A stretch of DNA of 64,000 bases from Actinocatenispora sera (GTDB lineage Bacteria > Actinomycetota > Actinomycetes > Mycobacteriales > Micromonosporaceae). The translations under genes and the position numbers were made by a program. The notes below the pieces were generated by a model. The model made no database searches. It was not told the DNA's origin and saw only the letters and a list, made by a program, of their open reading frames with translations. The DNA is taken from assembly GCF_018324685.1 (NCBI RefSeq), contig NZ_AP023354.1, positions 5,580,001 to 5,644,000 of the forward strand, in the 5' to 3' direction. Shown piece after piece: positions 46,618-55,370 of the stretch; positions within the stretch are counted from its first letter, which is position 1; every line of letters begins with the position of its first letter.

Positions 46618-47022
46618 ATGAAACGGCTTTCCTGGTGGCCGGTACTGGTGCTGGCGGCGCTGTGCGTGGGGAGCTTCGCGCTGCTGGCCTGGGGCGCGCA
46701 CGAGGCGCGGACCGCGTACGACTGCCTCACCAACGGCGTCTACCCGGCGAGCATCGGCGACGGTGCCTGCGAGCTGCACACCCCGAACGGGATCCGGCGC
46801 ATCCCGCTGCACGGACCGGGCTTCCTGGCCACCGGCATCGCCGGCGTGGTCGGCGCGGTGCTGCTGATCGTCGTCGCGGTACAGACGATCCGCCGGCTGT
46901 TGCGCGCCGGCGCCGCAAACCGGCCGCAGCCCGAACCGAGCGACCGCTCCACCGGCGAGCACGGCGTCACCGGCGCGCAGGACGGCCCGGCCGGGCGCGG
47001 ATCGGTCCGCCGGAAGCGCTGA
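46618..47022 (+). CDS. Small two-TM membrane protein
   Basis: 134 aa, ATG after AAGGCGGG. Two hydrophobic helices at about residues 7-27 ([21 protein letters not shown]) and 70-91 ([21 protein letters not shown]). Between them is an outside loop with two Cys ([21 protein letters not shown]) that could form a disulfide. The C-terminus is basic. It is inserted divergently between mnmA and iscS. No family recognised. Confidence 0.65.
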   Translation: MKRLSWWPVLVLAALCVGSFALLAWGAHEARTAYDCLTNGVYPASIGDGACELHTPNGIRRIPLHGPGFLATGIAGVVGAVLLIVVAVQTIRRLLRAGAANRPQPEPSDRSTGEHGVTGAQDGPAGRGSVRRKR

Positions 47023-47055
47023 TCGAGCCTCGGTACCGATCGGCCCCGGCGCCGA

Positions 47056-47130
47056 GAAAGCCGGTGCCGAGAAAGCCGGTGCCGAGAAAGCCGGTGCCGA
47101 GAAAGCCGGTGCCGAGAAAGCCGGTGCCGA
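47056..47130. repeat. 15-bp tandem repeat, five perfect copies
   Basis: GAAAGCCGGTGCCGA repeated five times at 47056-47130, with diverged copies on both sides (47041-47145). Intergenic, between the small membrane protein and iscS ends. Confidence 0.95.
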
Positions 47131-47157
47131 GAAAGCCCGGCGCCCGAGACCCAGCGC

Positions 47158-47269
47158 GATCGGTCCTCAGCGGCGGCGGGAGACCGCGGTGGCGCGCTGC
47201 GAGAACCCCGGATCGAGAGAGCCCGGTGCCGATCGGTCCTCAGCGGCGGCGGGAGACCGCGGTGGCGCG
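47158..47269. repeat. 39-bp direct repeat: duplicated 3' end of iscS
   Basis: 47231-47269 (last 27 coding bases, stop codon and nine bases beyond on the minus strand) is duplicated without a mismatch at 47158-47196. Confidence 0.95.
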
Positions 47270-48415
47270 GCGGGCCCGGTCGACCGCGGCCGGCAGCGCG
47301 TCGAGCAGGGCGGTCACGTCGGCGGCGGTCGAGGTGTGGCCCAGGGAGAACCGCAGCGAGCTGCGCGCCCGGTCGGTGTCGGCGCCCATCGCGAGCAACA
47401 CGTGACTCGGCTGCGCCACCCCGGCCGAGCAGGCCGAACCGGTCGAGCATTCGACGCCGGCCGCGTCCAGCAGCATCAGCAGCGCGTCGCCCTCGCAGCC
47501 GGGGAACGAGAAGTGCGCGTTGCCGGGCAGCCGGTCGACCGGATCGCCGTTGAGCACCGCGTCGGGCACCGCGGCCCGGACCCGGGCGACGAGGTCGTCG
47601 CGCAGCGCGGCCACCCGCCGCGCCTCCTGCTGTTGCTGGGAGACGGCATGCTCCACGGCGACCGCCAGCGCGGCCACCCCGGCCACGTCGAGGGTGCCGG
47701 ACCGCACGTCGCGTTCCTGCCCGCCGCCGTGCAGCACCGGCGTGCACGCCACGTCGGTACGCAGCAGCAGCGCGCCGACGCCGACCGGGCCACCGATCTT
47801 GTGCCCGGTGACGGTCATCGCGGCGGCACCGGAGGAGCCGAAGTCGACCGGGACGGCGCCGAGCGCCTGGACCGCGTCGGTGTGCAGCGGTACCCCGGCC
47901 TCGGCGGCGACGGCGGCCAGCTCGGCGACCGGGGTGACGGTACCGACCTCGTTGTTGGCCCACATGGTGGTGACCAGCGCGGCCCGGTCGCCGTGTGCGG
48001 CGAGCGCGTCGGCGAGCGCGTCCGGCGTCACCCGGCCGGCCGCATCGACCGGCACCGGGACCACCGTGACGCCCTGGCGATCGGCCAGGAAGTGCGCCGA
48101 GTCCAGCACCGCATGGTGTTCCGCGGCGCCGACCAGCAGGACGTCCCGGTCCGGTTCGGCGGCGCGCCTGGACCAGGTGATGCCCTTGACCGCCAGGTTG
48201 TCGCTCTCGGTCCCGCCGGAGGTGAACACCACCTCGCTCGGCCGGGCGCCGAGACGCTCGGCGATCTGCTCTCGCGACTCCTCGACCACCCGGCGGGCGG
48301 TGCGGCCGGAGGCGTGCAGCGACGAGGCGTTGCCGAACCGGCCGGCGGCCCGCACGTACGCGTCGAGCGCCGCCGGCAGCACCGGCGTGGTGGCCGCGTG
48401 GTCCAGATACGCCAT
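47240..48415 (-). CDS. Cysteine desulfurase (IscS/NifS class)
   Basis: 391 aa. PLP enzyme giving alanine and a protein persulfide for Fe-S assembly and tRNA thiolation. [23 protein letters not shown] lysine Lys206 in [11 protein letters not shown], His in AAEHHAVL, and the mobile-loop Cys329 in [10 protein letters not shown]. Ends in a basic tail [11 protein letters not shown] whose DNA is duplicated downstream. ATG with TAGGCT seven bases upstream; GAGGGG in between may also serve as a ribosome site. Partner of mnmA. Confidence 0.95.
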   Translation of the reverse strand: MAYLDHAATTPVLPAALDAYVRAAGRFGNASSLHASGRTARRVVEESREQIAERLGARPSEVVFTSGGTESDNLAVKGITWSRRAAEPDRDVLLVGAAEHHAVLDSAHFLADRQGVTVVPVPVDAAGRVTPDALADALAAHGDRAALVTTMWANNEVGTVTPVAELAAVAAEAGVPLHTDAVQALGAVPVDFGSSGAAAMTVTGHKIGGPVGVGALLLRTDVACTPVLHGGGQERDVRSGTLDVAGVAALAVAVEHAVSQQQQEARRVAALRDDLVARVRAAVPDAVLNGDPVDRLPGNAHFSFPGCEGDALLMLLDAAGVECSTGSACSAGVAQPSHVLLAMGADTDRARSSLRFSLGHTSTAADVTALLDALPAAVDRARRATAVSRRR

Positions 48416-48448
48416 GCCCCTCAGCCTATTGGCCCCGGTCGGCGGCGC

Positions 48449-48679
48449 CTATTGCAGGTAGGACTCGACCTCGGAGCTGGGGCGCACCCGCTCCGCGGTC
48501 GGGTCCTGGCCGGCGTCCTCCCGGGCCCGGCGCCGGCGCAGCAGATCCCAGCACTGGTCGAGCTGCTGCTCGACGGTGGCCAGCCGGGCCCGCTCCTCGT
48601 CGCTACCGCCGGCTTCGCGCAGCCGATGTTCCTCGGCCACCAGGTCGTGGATCTGCCCCAGTACGTCCTTGTCGTTCAC
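48449..48679 (-). CDS. DUF2630-family small protein
   Basis: 76 aa, GTG at 48679 after GGGTGGGTG. MNDKDVLGQIHDLVAEEHRLRE then LATVEQQLDQCWDLLRRRRARED: a charged helical hairpin typical of the actinobacterial DUF2630 family, whose function is unknown. The C-terminus is SEVESYLQ. It is 33 bp upstream of iscS on the same strand and may be cotranscribed, although iscS has its own promoter-like box. Confidence 0.85.
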   Translation of the reverse strand: MNDKDVLGQIHDLVAEEHRLREAGGSDEERARLATVEQQLDQCWDLLRRRRAREDAGQDPTAERVRPSSEVESYLQ

Positions 48680-48814
48680 CGCACCCACCCCAGTTCTGTT
48701 CACCGTGGCTCGACCGTACCGGGAAACCCGCCGGGACTGCCGATGACTTGGTACACCTCGCGCCGGCGGGCGCCCGGCGCCGGTGCGCCCGCCCGGCCGT
48801 CGCACACCGGGCCG

Positions 48815-49489
48815 TCAGACCGGCGCGACTCGCTCGATCCAGGGATGCCCGGGGTGGATCAGCCGCAGCGCGCCGGCCAGCCAGTCGCGCTGCGCCTCCG
48901 ACAGCAGCGGCAGCGTCGCGGTGAAGTCCGCCACGTCCTTGCCCCGGGCGTGCTTGGCCTTCATCAGCAGCACCACCTCGGCCCGCTGGTACGGCACGCC
49001 GGACGCGGACCGTGCGATCGTGTCGGCGAGCGGCCGGACGAGCCGATCGTCCCGCTTGCACACCCACTGCCGGTGACTGCCCGGATCGAGGAACAGGTCG
49101 GTACGGAACACGTCGTCGGCTGCGGTGGCGGTCCACACCTGGGTGATCTGCGGCGGCGGCAGCTCGTCCGCCGGCAGCGGCCACAGCTTCCCGCCGCCGG
49201 CCGAGTACTGGGCGAGCCCGCCGCCGGCGAGCAGCGCGGCCCGGACCACCGGGAAATCGGGCCGGCAGATGCCGAACTCCAGATCCTCGTGCCCACGCAG
49301 CGGACCGGTACCGGCGTCGCGGTGGAACAGCTCGAGCGCCCAGCCGCCGCACACCCACCACGGCACGTCGATGCCGGCCAGCCGCTGTGCGAGCTGCTCG
49401 GGCGTCCACGGGCCCCAGTTGGTCAGGTCGAGGTCGGCGGGCGCGCCCGCGGCGGGTGCGGGCACGCTCTCGATCGGCGCGTCGGTCAC
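48815..49489 (-). CDS. Nucleotidyltransferase of the aminoglycoside-adenylyltransferase (ANT(2'')) type
   Basis: 224 aa, GTG start overlapping the bioY stop as GTGA, so translationally coupled. The motif WWVCGGWALELFHRDAGTGPLRGHEDLEFGI matches GGWALDLF-(x)-R-HEDLDI of the family. Here the metal-binding Asp is Glu in one position (EDLE), and ELFH replaces DLF. The remaining parts (KLWPLPADELP, YQRAEVVLLMKAKHARGKDVADF) are typical. Many chromosomal members are not resistance enzymes; resistance is not claimed. Confidence 0.8.
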   Translation of the reverse strand: MTDAPIESVPAPAAGAPADLDLTNWGPWTPEQLAQRLAGIDVPWWVCGGWALELFHRDAGTGPLRGHEDLEFGICRPDFPVVRAALLAGGGLAQYSAGGGKLWPLPADELPPPQITQVWTATAADDVFRTDLFLDPGSHRQWVCKRDDRLVRPLADTIARSASGVPYQRAEVVLLMKAKHARGKDVADFTATLPLLSEAQRDWLAGALRLIHPGHPWIERVAPV

Positions 49490-50073
49490 TTGCCGAAGCG
49501 GCGTACGAGCGCCCAGGTGCCGGGCAGCACACCGGCCGCCAGCGCCACCTTGATCGCGTCGCCGATCAGGAACGGCAGCACGCCGGCGACCAGCGCGGCG
49601 GGCACCGTCATGCCGATCATGCCGACCAGCCAGGACACCCCGAACGCGTAGATCACCGCGTTGCCCAGCAGCATCGTGCCGACCGTGCGCAGCGGGGTCC
49701 GGTCGCCGGCCCGGCGGGCCAGCTCGCCGACCAGCAGCCCGGCCGCGACGTAGCCCAGGATGTAGCCGAACGACGCGCCACCGGCGCCGGAGCTACCACC
49801 GGCGAACCACGGCACGCCCGCCATCCCGACGGCAAGGTACAGCGCCATCGACGCGAGCGCCCGCCACGGCCCCAGCGCCGCCGCGACCAGCAGTACCGCG
49901 AACGTCTGGCCGGTCACCGGCACCGGGGACAGCGGCTCGATCGACACCGACAGCTGGGCGGCCAGCCCGGTCACCGCGGCACCGCCGACGACCAGCAGCG
50001 CGTTGCGGGCGACCGAACCGGGGATCAGGTCGGCGAGCACCTGCCGACGCAGCACGACCGGGCTAGTGGACAC
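49486..50073 (-). CDS. bioY: Biotin transporter substrate-binding (S) component
   Basis: 195 aa from GTG 50073, chosen because GGAGG lies five bases upstream; the open frame starts ten codons earlier with TTG. Six hydrophobic helices (NALLVVGGAAVTGLAAQLSV, PVPVTGQTFAVLLVAAALGPWRALASMALYLAVGMAGVPWF in parts). The BioY signature PVTGQTFAVLL and FGYILGYVAAGLLVG are present. Energy-coupling ATPase genes are not adjacent, so it may use shared ECF modules or act alone. A TAGGCT -10-like box lies about 37 bases upstream. Confidence 0.92.
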   Translation of the reverse strand: MSTSPVVLRRQVLADLIPGSVARNALLVVGGAAVTGLAAQLSVSIEPLSPVPVTGQTFAVLLVAAALGPWRALASMALYLAVGMAGVPWFAGGSSGAGGASFGYILGYVAAGLLVGELARRAGDRTPLRTVGTMLLGNAVIYAFGVSWLVGMIGMTVPAALVAGVLPFLIGDAIKVALAAGVLPGTWALVRRFGK

Positions 50074-50404
50074 AACTTCCTCCAGGGGTGCACGTGAAGT
50101 CAACCGCGGACAGCCTAAGGCACCGCAATCGGCGCACCTGTCGGCTTTCCCGCCGGGTACGGCCGGTCACGGGGTCGGGGAGGTGCGCCACGCCCGGCGT
50201 TGCCGGGACGCGGCGCGGTGTCAAGCCCTCGCGACGACAGATCGACACCGCAGACCCTGTGCCGTGACCGGCCAGGCACGGGCCGAACCGGCGGCCGGGG
50301 GCCGGTCGGGGCGGGTACGGCCGCGTCCGGAGCCGGGTCGGCGTCGAACAGCACGAAGCGGTACGCCGCCGCTGCGACGTACCGCTTCGCTCGTGGATGC
50401 CGGG
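50074..50404. other. 331-bp gap: bioY promoter and etfA terminator, no gene seen
   Basis: The bioY side has TTAGGCT on the minus strand near 50114-50120. The etfA side has a perfect hairpin (listed separately). The middle is GC-rich without a codon-biased frame or clear RNA fold. Confidence 0.5.
50354..50389 (-). terminator. Hairpin after etfA
   Basis: Perfect 12-bp inverted repeat CGAAGCGGTACG/CGTACCGCTTCG with a 12-base loop, 16 bases past the etfA stop. Candidate terminator; no T tract. Confidence 0.55.
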
Positions 50405-51364
50405 TCAGCCCTGGCGCTTGCGGATCTCCTCGACCGCCTGCGGGACGACCTTGAACAGGTCGCCGACGATGCCGTAGTCGGCCAGCTCGAAGATGGGTGC
50501 CTCATCGTCCTTGTTGATCGCGACGATCGTCTTCGAGGTCTGCATGCCGGCCCGGTGCTGGATCGCGCCGGAGATGCCGATCGCCAGGTACAGCTGCGGC
50601 GACACCGTCTTGCCGGTCTGGCCGACCTGGAACTGGTGCGGGTAGAAACCGGAGTCGACCGCGGCCCGGGACGCGCCGACCGCGCCGCCGAGCAGGTCCG
50701 CCAGCTCCTCGATCAGGGCGAAGTTCTCGGCGCTCGCGACGCCGCGACCGCCGGAGACGACCACGCCGGCCTCGGTCAGTTCCGGGCGGGAACCCTTCTG
50801 CTCGGCGACCCGCTCCAGCACCCGGGCGCCCTTCGCGGCGTCGGACACGGTGGCGTCGACGCTCACCCGCTCGCCGGCGGCCGGGGCGGGCTCCGGGGTC
50901 ACCGAGTTCGACCGCACGGTGATCACCGGCAGCCCGTTCGCCTTCGCCGTGACGATGGTCGAGCCGGCGAACACCACCTGGGTGACGGTGCCATCGGCGG
51001 CGATGTCGGAGACGTCGGTCAGCAGCCCCGCGTCCAGCTTGACCGCGAGCCGGCCGGCGATCTCCTTGCCCTCCTGGCCGGAGGCCAGCAGCACCGCCGC
51101 CGGCGATACCTCGCCGGCCAGCCGGGCCAGCACCTCCGCCTTCGGCGCCACCAGGTGGCCGGCGATCTCGTCGCTCTCGGCGGCGTAGATCTTGACCGCG
51201 CCGTACTCGGCCAGCGGGCCGGCGAGCGCGTCGGCGGTGCCAGGCGCCCCCAGGACCACCGCGGCCGGCTCGCCGAGCCGGCGGGCCAGCGTCAGCGCCT
51301 CCAGGGTCACCTTCTTCACGCCGCCCGACGCTGTGCCGTCCGCGACGACCAGTACCTCAGCCAT
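50405..51364 (-). CDS. etfA: Electron transfer flavoprotein alpha subunit
   Basis: 319 aa. N-terminal Rossmann-like domain ([24 protein letters not shown]) and the C-terminal FAD domain with [35 protein letters not shown] (in part), [26 protein letters not shown]. With EtfB it carries electrons from acyl-CoA dehydrogenases to ETF-quinone oxidoreductase. Separated from etfB by a 528-bp membrane-protein gene on the same strand, which is unusual. Homologue of fixB (Rv3028c). Confidence 0.95.
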   Translation of the reverse strand: MAEVLVVADGTASGGVKKVTLEALTLARRLGEPAAVVLGAPGTADALAGPLAEYGAVKIYAAESDEIAGHLVAPKAEVLARLAGEVSPAAVLLASGQEGKEIAGRLAVKLDAGLLTDVSDIAADGTVTQVVFAGSTIVTAKANGLPVITVRSNSVTPEPAPAAGERVSVDATVSDAAKGARVLERVAEQKGSRPELTEAGVVVSGGRGVASAENFALIEELADLLGGAVGASRAAVDSGFYPHQFQVGQTGKTVSPQLYLAIGISGAIQHRAGMQTSKTIVAINKDDEAPIFELADYGIVGDLFKVVPQAVEEIRKRQG

Positions 51365-51405
51365 CTGTCCCTGCCTCCGCGATCGCGGTCAATGGGTGCG
51401 GGCGA

Positions 51406-51933
51406 CTACCGCCCGGCGGCCTTCTTGACCTTGTGGTATTCGTACATGTTCCGGAAGATCGCCCACCAGTTGAAGACCAGCACCGAGCTGATCGACCACC
51501 AGCCGAACAGCAGGTTGTGCGTCTGTGCCTTGGTGTACGCCCGCCGCAGGTCCTCGACCGTGCCGGTGTGGGTGTTCGTGCTCTGCTGCCACCACAGCAG
51601 CATCCCGGTGTGCTTGAGGAAGTCCGCCTGCAGCTGCTGCTGCCCGTCCTGGCCGGGTGGGAGCTGACCGGGCTGCGGGTACTGCTGGGCCGGCGGGAAC
51701 TGGCCCTGCTGCGGGTACTGCTGAGCCGGCGCGGCGGGTGCCTGCTGGTACGGCCCCGGCTGCTGGTACGGCCCTCCCTGCTGGTACTGCCCCGGCTGCG
51801 GGTACTGGCCCTGCGGCGGGTACTGCGCGGGCGGCTGCCCGTACTGGCCCGGCGCGTACTGCTGGGGTGGCTGCGGCGCGCCGGCCGGCTGCTGCCAGCC
51901 CGGCGCCGACACCTGGTTGTGGGGTGAAGTCAT
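51406..51933 (-). CDS. Q/P/Y/G-rich single-pass membrane protein between etfB and etfA
   Basis: 175 aa. Residues 1-100 are low complexity built from QYP, GQYPQPGQ and PYQQPG units. Residues ~104-175 (LKHTGMLLWWQQSTNTHTGTVEDLRRAYTKAQTHNLLFGWWSISSVLVFNWWAIFRNMYEYHKVKK, given in part) include a Trp-rich hydrophobic helix near 145-162 and a basic end. Nine bases after the etfB stop. TAGCGT overlaps that stop codon, six bases before the ATG, and no ribosome site is visible, so it may have its own leaderless promoter. No family recognised. Confidence 0.7.
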   Translation of the reverse strand: MTSPHNQVSAPGWQQPAGAPQPPQQYAPGQYGQPPAQYPPQGQYPQPGQYQQGGPYQQPGPYQQAPAAPAQQYPQQGQFPPAQQYPQPGQLPPGQDGQQQLQADFLKHTGMLLWWQQSTNTHTGTVEDLRRAYTKAQTHNLLFGWWSISSVLVFNWWAIFRNMYEYHKVKKAAGR

Positions 51934-51942
51934 GGCCAGACG

Positions 51943-52722
51943 CTAGACGAACTTCTCAACAGCCAGGAATTCGACCAGCCTGACGCCGCCCTCGCCCTCG
52001 TCCGGCACCCGGGTGCCGGACTGCCGCGGCGGCCGCGGCTGCCCGGCCAGCACCGTGGTACGCGCGTTGGCGCCACCCACCGCGTCGGCGGCGACACCCA
52101 GATCCGCCAGCGACAGCGACTTCACCGGCTTCTTCTTGGCCGCCATGATGCCCTTGAAGGACGGGTACCGCGGCTCGTTGATGGTGTCCCAGACGCTGAC
52201 CACGGCCTTGCCGGTGGCCTGGACGACCTCGTAGCCCTCGTCGGTCTGGCGCTCGATGGTCCGCGTGTCGCCGTCCACGGTCAGCTTGCGGGCGCCGGTG
52301 AGCGCCGGCACGCCGAGCCGCTCGGCGATCATGTGCGGGACGACCTGGACGCGGCCGTCGGTGGCCTCGGCACCGGCGAGCACCAGGTCCCATTCCAGGG
52401 TGTTCAGCGCGGCGGCGATGACCGCGGAAGTCTGCACCGCGTCGGAGCCGGCGATCGCGTCGTCGACGACGTGCACGGCGCCGTTCGGGCCCATCGACAG
52501 CGCCTTGCGGATCGACTCGGTGGCGCGGTCGGGACCGACGGTCAGGATCGTGACCTCACCGCCCTGCGCCTCGGTGATGCGCAGCGCCTCCTCGATGGCG
52601 TACTCGTCCATCTCGTTGATGACGTTGCTGGCCGACGCGCGGTCGACCGTCCAGTCATCGGACTTCAGCGTGCGCTCGGCACCGGAGTCCGGTACCTGCT
52701 TGACCAGGACGACGATGTTCAT
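51943..52722 (-). CDS. etfB: Electron transfer flavoprotein beta subunit
   Basis: 259 aa, with a strong ribosome site (AGGAGGTCTGC). MNIVVLVKQVPDSGAERTL start, DEYAIEEALRITEAQGGEVTILTVGPDRATESIRKALSMG (in part), the AMP-binding region and the recognition loop VVPHMIAERLGVPALTGARKL. C-terminus extended by a short acidic stretch (GTRVPDEGEGGVRLVEFLA). Homologue of fixA (Rv3029c). Upstream lies a 17-bp palindrome. Confidence 0.95.
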   Translation of the reverse strand: MNIVVLVKQVPDSGAERTLKSDDWTVDRASASNVINEMDEYAIEEALRITEAQGGEVTILTVGPDRATESIRKALSMGPNGAVHVVDDAIAGSDAVQTSAVIAAALNTLEWDLVLAGAEATDGRVQVVPHMIAERLGVPALTGARKLTVDGDTRTIERQTDEGYEVVQATGKAVVSVWDTINEPRYPSFKGIMAAKKKPVKSLSLADLGVAADAVGGANARTTVLAGQPRPPRQSGTRVPDEGEGGVRLVEFLAVEKFV

Positions 52723-52767
52723 CGCTGCCGCAGACCTCCTGCTAACCCGAGCATTGTCACGAGACCA

Positions 52768-52784
52768 CGACCGGTGACCGGTCG
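52768..52784. promoter_or_regulatory. 17-bp palindrome upstream of etfB
   Basis: CGACCGGT-G-ACCGGTCG, perfect 8-bp arms, 46 bases before the etfB start. Candidate operator for a TetR-like regulator of fatty-acid or acyl-CoA metabolism; no regulator gene is adjacent. Confidence 0.55.
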
Positions 52785-52920
52785 CACGCAGCCAACATAG
52801 TCTGCCGGCCGCCGGGGCCCTTCCCGGGCAATGTTACTAGTCGGTAGCCAGCGGCGCGCGGCGACCACCGCGATACATCTCACAGCCCGACCGGCCCGGC
52901 AGCCGCGCGGGCCGGCCCTC

Positions 52921-52926
52921 TAGGGT
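52921..52926 (+). promoter_or_regulatory. Leaderless promoter -10 (TAGGGT)
   Basis: TAGGGT, six bases before the ATG at 52933; no ribosome site. Confidence 0.6.
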
Positions 52927-52932
52927 GCGGGC

Positions 52933-53730
52933 ATGTCGACCGTCCCCGTGCTGCCGCTGACCGGCGAGCGCACCGTCCCCGACCTGCCGGCGGAGAACTA
53001 CTGGTTTCGCCGGCACGAGGCCGCGTACCGGGCGGTCGAGCCGCTGCTGCCGGTGGGGCGGGTGCTGGAGATCGGCGTCGGCGAGGGGTACGGCGCGGAC
53101 CTGCTCGGCGCGGCCGGGTACGGCGCGGACCTGCTCGGCGCGGCCGGTGCCCGGCGCCTGACCGGGCTGGACTACGACGCGGGCACGCTCGCGCACGTGC
53201 GCCGGCGCTACCCGGCGGTCGCGGTGGCGCGGGGCAACGCGGTGGCGCTGCCGGTGCGTACCGGTGCGGTGGCGGCGGTGGTCAGCATGCAGCTGATCGA
53301 GCACCTGTGGGACCAGCCGGCGCACCTGTCCGAGTGCGCCCGGGTGCTCGCACCCGGCGGCACCCTGGTGCTCAGCACGCCGAACCGGCTCACGTTCTCC
53401 CCCGGGTACGACCCGGCCACCGACCGGCCGCGCAACATCTACCACTCCCGCGAGCTGTCCCCCACCGAACTCGCCGGGCTGGTCGCCGCCGTGCTCCCGG
53501 GCGCGACCATGTACGGGCTGCACGCCGGCGCCCGGCTCGCCGAGGTGGACGCCCGCTGCCGCCGGCGCTACGGCACGGACCTGGTCGAGGCGCAGCTCGC
53601 GGTGCCGGCCGCGGAGTGGCCGGCCGGGCTCGCCGAGCTGGTCGGCTCGGTGACCGCGGCCGACTTCGTACTGTCCACATCGGACCTCGACGGTGCGCTG
53701 GACCTGATCGTGGTCGCGGCAAAAAGCTGA
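52933..53730 (+). CDS. SAM-dependent methyltransferase, Rv3030-like
   Basis: 265 aa. Opens with LPLTGERTVPDLPAENYWFRRHEAAY, a block I recognise from Rv3030. SAM motif I is VLEIGVGEGYGADLL (about residues 46-60), then LDYDAGTLAHVRRRYP and MQLIEHLWDQPAHLSECARVL. In mycobacteria Rv3030 belongs to the methylglucose lipopolysaccharide cluster. Oddity: ten residues (GYGADLLGAA) directly after motif I are exactly duplicated at DNA level (53086-53115 and 53116-53145). The duplication lengthens the first helix; whether the enzyme is active is uncertain. Confidence 0.88.
   Translation: MSTVPVLPLTGERTVPDLPAENYWFRRHEAAYRAVEPLLPVGRVLEIGVGEGYGADLLGAAGYGADLLGAAGARRLTGLDYDAGTLAHVRRRYPAVAVARGNAVALPVRTGAVAAVVSMQLIEHLWDQPAHLSECARVLAPGGTLVLSTPNRLTFSPGYDPATDRPRNIYHSRELSPTELAGLVAAVLPGATMYGLHAGARLAEVDARCRRRYGTDLVEAQLAVPAAEWPAGLAELVGSVTAADFVLSTSDLDGALDLIVVAAKS
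53086..53145 (+). repeat. 30-bp perfect in-frame tandem duplication
   Basis: 53086-53115 equals 53116-53145. It encodes GYGADLLGAA twice, immediately after the SAM-binding loop of the methyltransferase. Confidence 0.97.
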
Positions 53731-53751
53731 TCATGCCGGCGGCCGGGGCGG

Positions 53752-53757
53752 TAGGGT
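53752..53757 (+). promoter_or_regulatory. Leaderless promoter -10 (TAGGGT)
   Basis: TAGGGT, six bases before the ATG at 53764; no ribosome site. Its presence gives the DUF885 gene its own start 34 bases after the methyltransferase stop. Confidence 0.6.
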
Positions 53758-53763
53758 CCGCGC

Positions 53764-55278
53764 ATGGATGCACGGCTGCGCGCGCTCTGCGACCTGATGG
53801 TGCCGACCGCACGCGAGTCGGTCGGCCGGCACGAGTACGACGGCGTGGTCCAGGACCTGTCACCCGCAGGGGTGGCCGCCGCGCTGTCCCGGCTGGCCCC
53901 GGCCGGCGCGCACGTGTACCCCGACCCGCACGACGAGGCGCACGCCACGGCGGCCGAGAACGCGGCCCGGGTCGAGTACGGCGAGCTCGCGCTGCACCGC
54001 AGCAACCCGCTGCACCACGTCGCGAACCTCGACCTCGCCTGCTACGACCGGCAGTACGCGCCGGCCGCGGAGCGGTCCGCCGCCCGCAGCGCGCACCTCG
54101 CGGCGTGGCCGGACGCGGTCGACGCGGCGATCGACGCGCTCGACGCGGTACCGGCGCCGGTCGCCCGCGCCACCCTGTCGGCGGCGCGCGGCCTGGCCGG
54201 CCAGATCCGGCCGGCCGACGGTGACGCCGGCACGGCCGCCGCAACCGCCCACCGCCGGCTGCTGGACCACCTGCAGCACTGCGCCCGGACCGGGCCGGAT
54301 TCCCCGGCACTGGGCGAGGCGCGGCTGGCCGGCCTGCTGTCGGCGGCCGAGGCGATGCCGGTACGGCTGGGCGATCTCGCGGTCGCCGCCGACACCGAGC
54401 GGCACCGGCTGCGCGCGATGCTCGCCGAGGCGTGCCGGCGCATCGACCCGGACACCGACCCGGCGACCACGGTCGCGGCGCTGGCCGCCGACCACCCCGG
54501 CATCGACGGGGTACTCGCCGAAGCGCGGGCGCTGACCGCCGAGGTGCTCGACTGGACCGCCCGGCACGAGCTGGTGCCGTACACCGACGGCGAGTGCCTG
54601 GTCGGCCCGGCACCGGAATCGCGGCGCTGGGCGATGGCGATGATGGCCTGGGCCGCCCCGTACGAGGCGGACGCGCCGAGCTGGTACCACGTGACGCCGC
54701 CGGAGGTGAGCTGGCCGGCCGCGGACCGGGAGCAGTGGCTCGCGGTGTTCAGCCGGACCAGCCTGCCGGCGATCACCGTGCACGAGGTGGCGCCGGGCCA
54801 CTTCTCGCACTCCCGGGCGCTGCGCCGGGCGCCGTCCGCGGTGCGCCGCACCCTGATCGGCGAGGCGTTCGTGGAGGGCTGGGCGCACTACGCCGAGGAG
54901 ATGGCGCTGGAGCAGGGGTTTCACGCCGACGATCCCCGGTACGCCGCGGGCGTCGCGCTGGAGGCGCTGGTCCGGGTGGTCCGGCTCACCGCCGCGATCG
55001 GGCTGCACACCGGCGCGATGAGCGTCGACGAGGCGGCCGCGCTGTTCACCTCCGACGCGCACCTGCAAGGGCCGGCCGCGCTGGCCGAGGCGTACCGGGG
55101 CACGTTCGACCCGACGTACGGCCGCTACACCTGGGGCAAGCTCGTGCTCGGACAGGTACGCGACCGGGCTCGGGCGGCGTGGGGCGCGGGGTTCTCGCTG
55201 CCGCGGCTGCATGCCGCGGTGCTGGAGCTCGGCGCGCCGCCGCTGGGGCTGCTCGACACCGCGATCGAACGCGGCTGA
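53764..55278 (+). CDS. DUF885-family putative metallopeptidase
   Basis: 504 aa. The zinc-site-like motif HEVAPGHFSH (His340, Glu341, His346) followed by EAFVEGWAHYAEEMALE are the DUF885 hallmarks. The N-terminal ~300 residues are helical. No signal peptide, so cytoplasmic. The family resembles gluzincin peptidases but the activity is little studied. It sits between the Rv3030-like methyltransferase and the Rv3032-like glycosyltransferase, where mycobacteria have the GH57 enzyme Rv3031. Confidence 0.87.
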   Translation: MDARLRALCDLMVPTARESVGRHEYDGVVQDLSPAGVAAALSRLAPAGAHVYPDPHDEAHATAAENAARVEYGELALHRSNPLHHVANLDLACYDRQYAPAAERSAARSAHLAAWPDAVDAAIDALDAVPAPVARATLSAARGLAGQIRPADGDAGTAAATAHRRLLDHLQHCARTGPDSPALGEARLAGLLSAAEAMPVRLGDLAVAADTERHRLRAMLAEACRRIDPDTDPATTVAALAADHPGIDGVLAEARALTAEVLDWTARHELVPYTDGECLVGPAPESRRWAMAMMAWAAPYEADAPSWYHVTPPEVSWPAADREQWLAVFSRTSLPAITVHEVAPGHFSHSRALRRAPSAVRRTLIGEAFVEGWAHYAEEMALEQGFHADDPRYAAGVALEALVRVVRLTAAIGLHTGAMSVDEAAALFTSDAHLQGPAALAEAYRGTFDPTYGRYTWGKLVLGQVRDRARAAWGAGFSLPRLHAAVLELGAPPLGLLDTAIERG

Positions 55279-55370
55279 TCCGGCCGGCCCCGCGACCGGA
55301 GCGATCCGCGGCCCGGCCCGGGCGACCCGGGGTGCGTACCGGCGGGTAACGGGTGCCAGAATCGGTGCCC

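Noticed and set aside
48815-49489. Aminoglycoside resistance determinant
   Set aside because: Family resemblance only; the metal-site Asp pair is altered and it is coupled to bioY, so resistance cannot be claimed.
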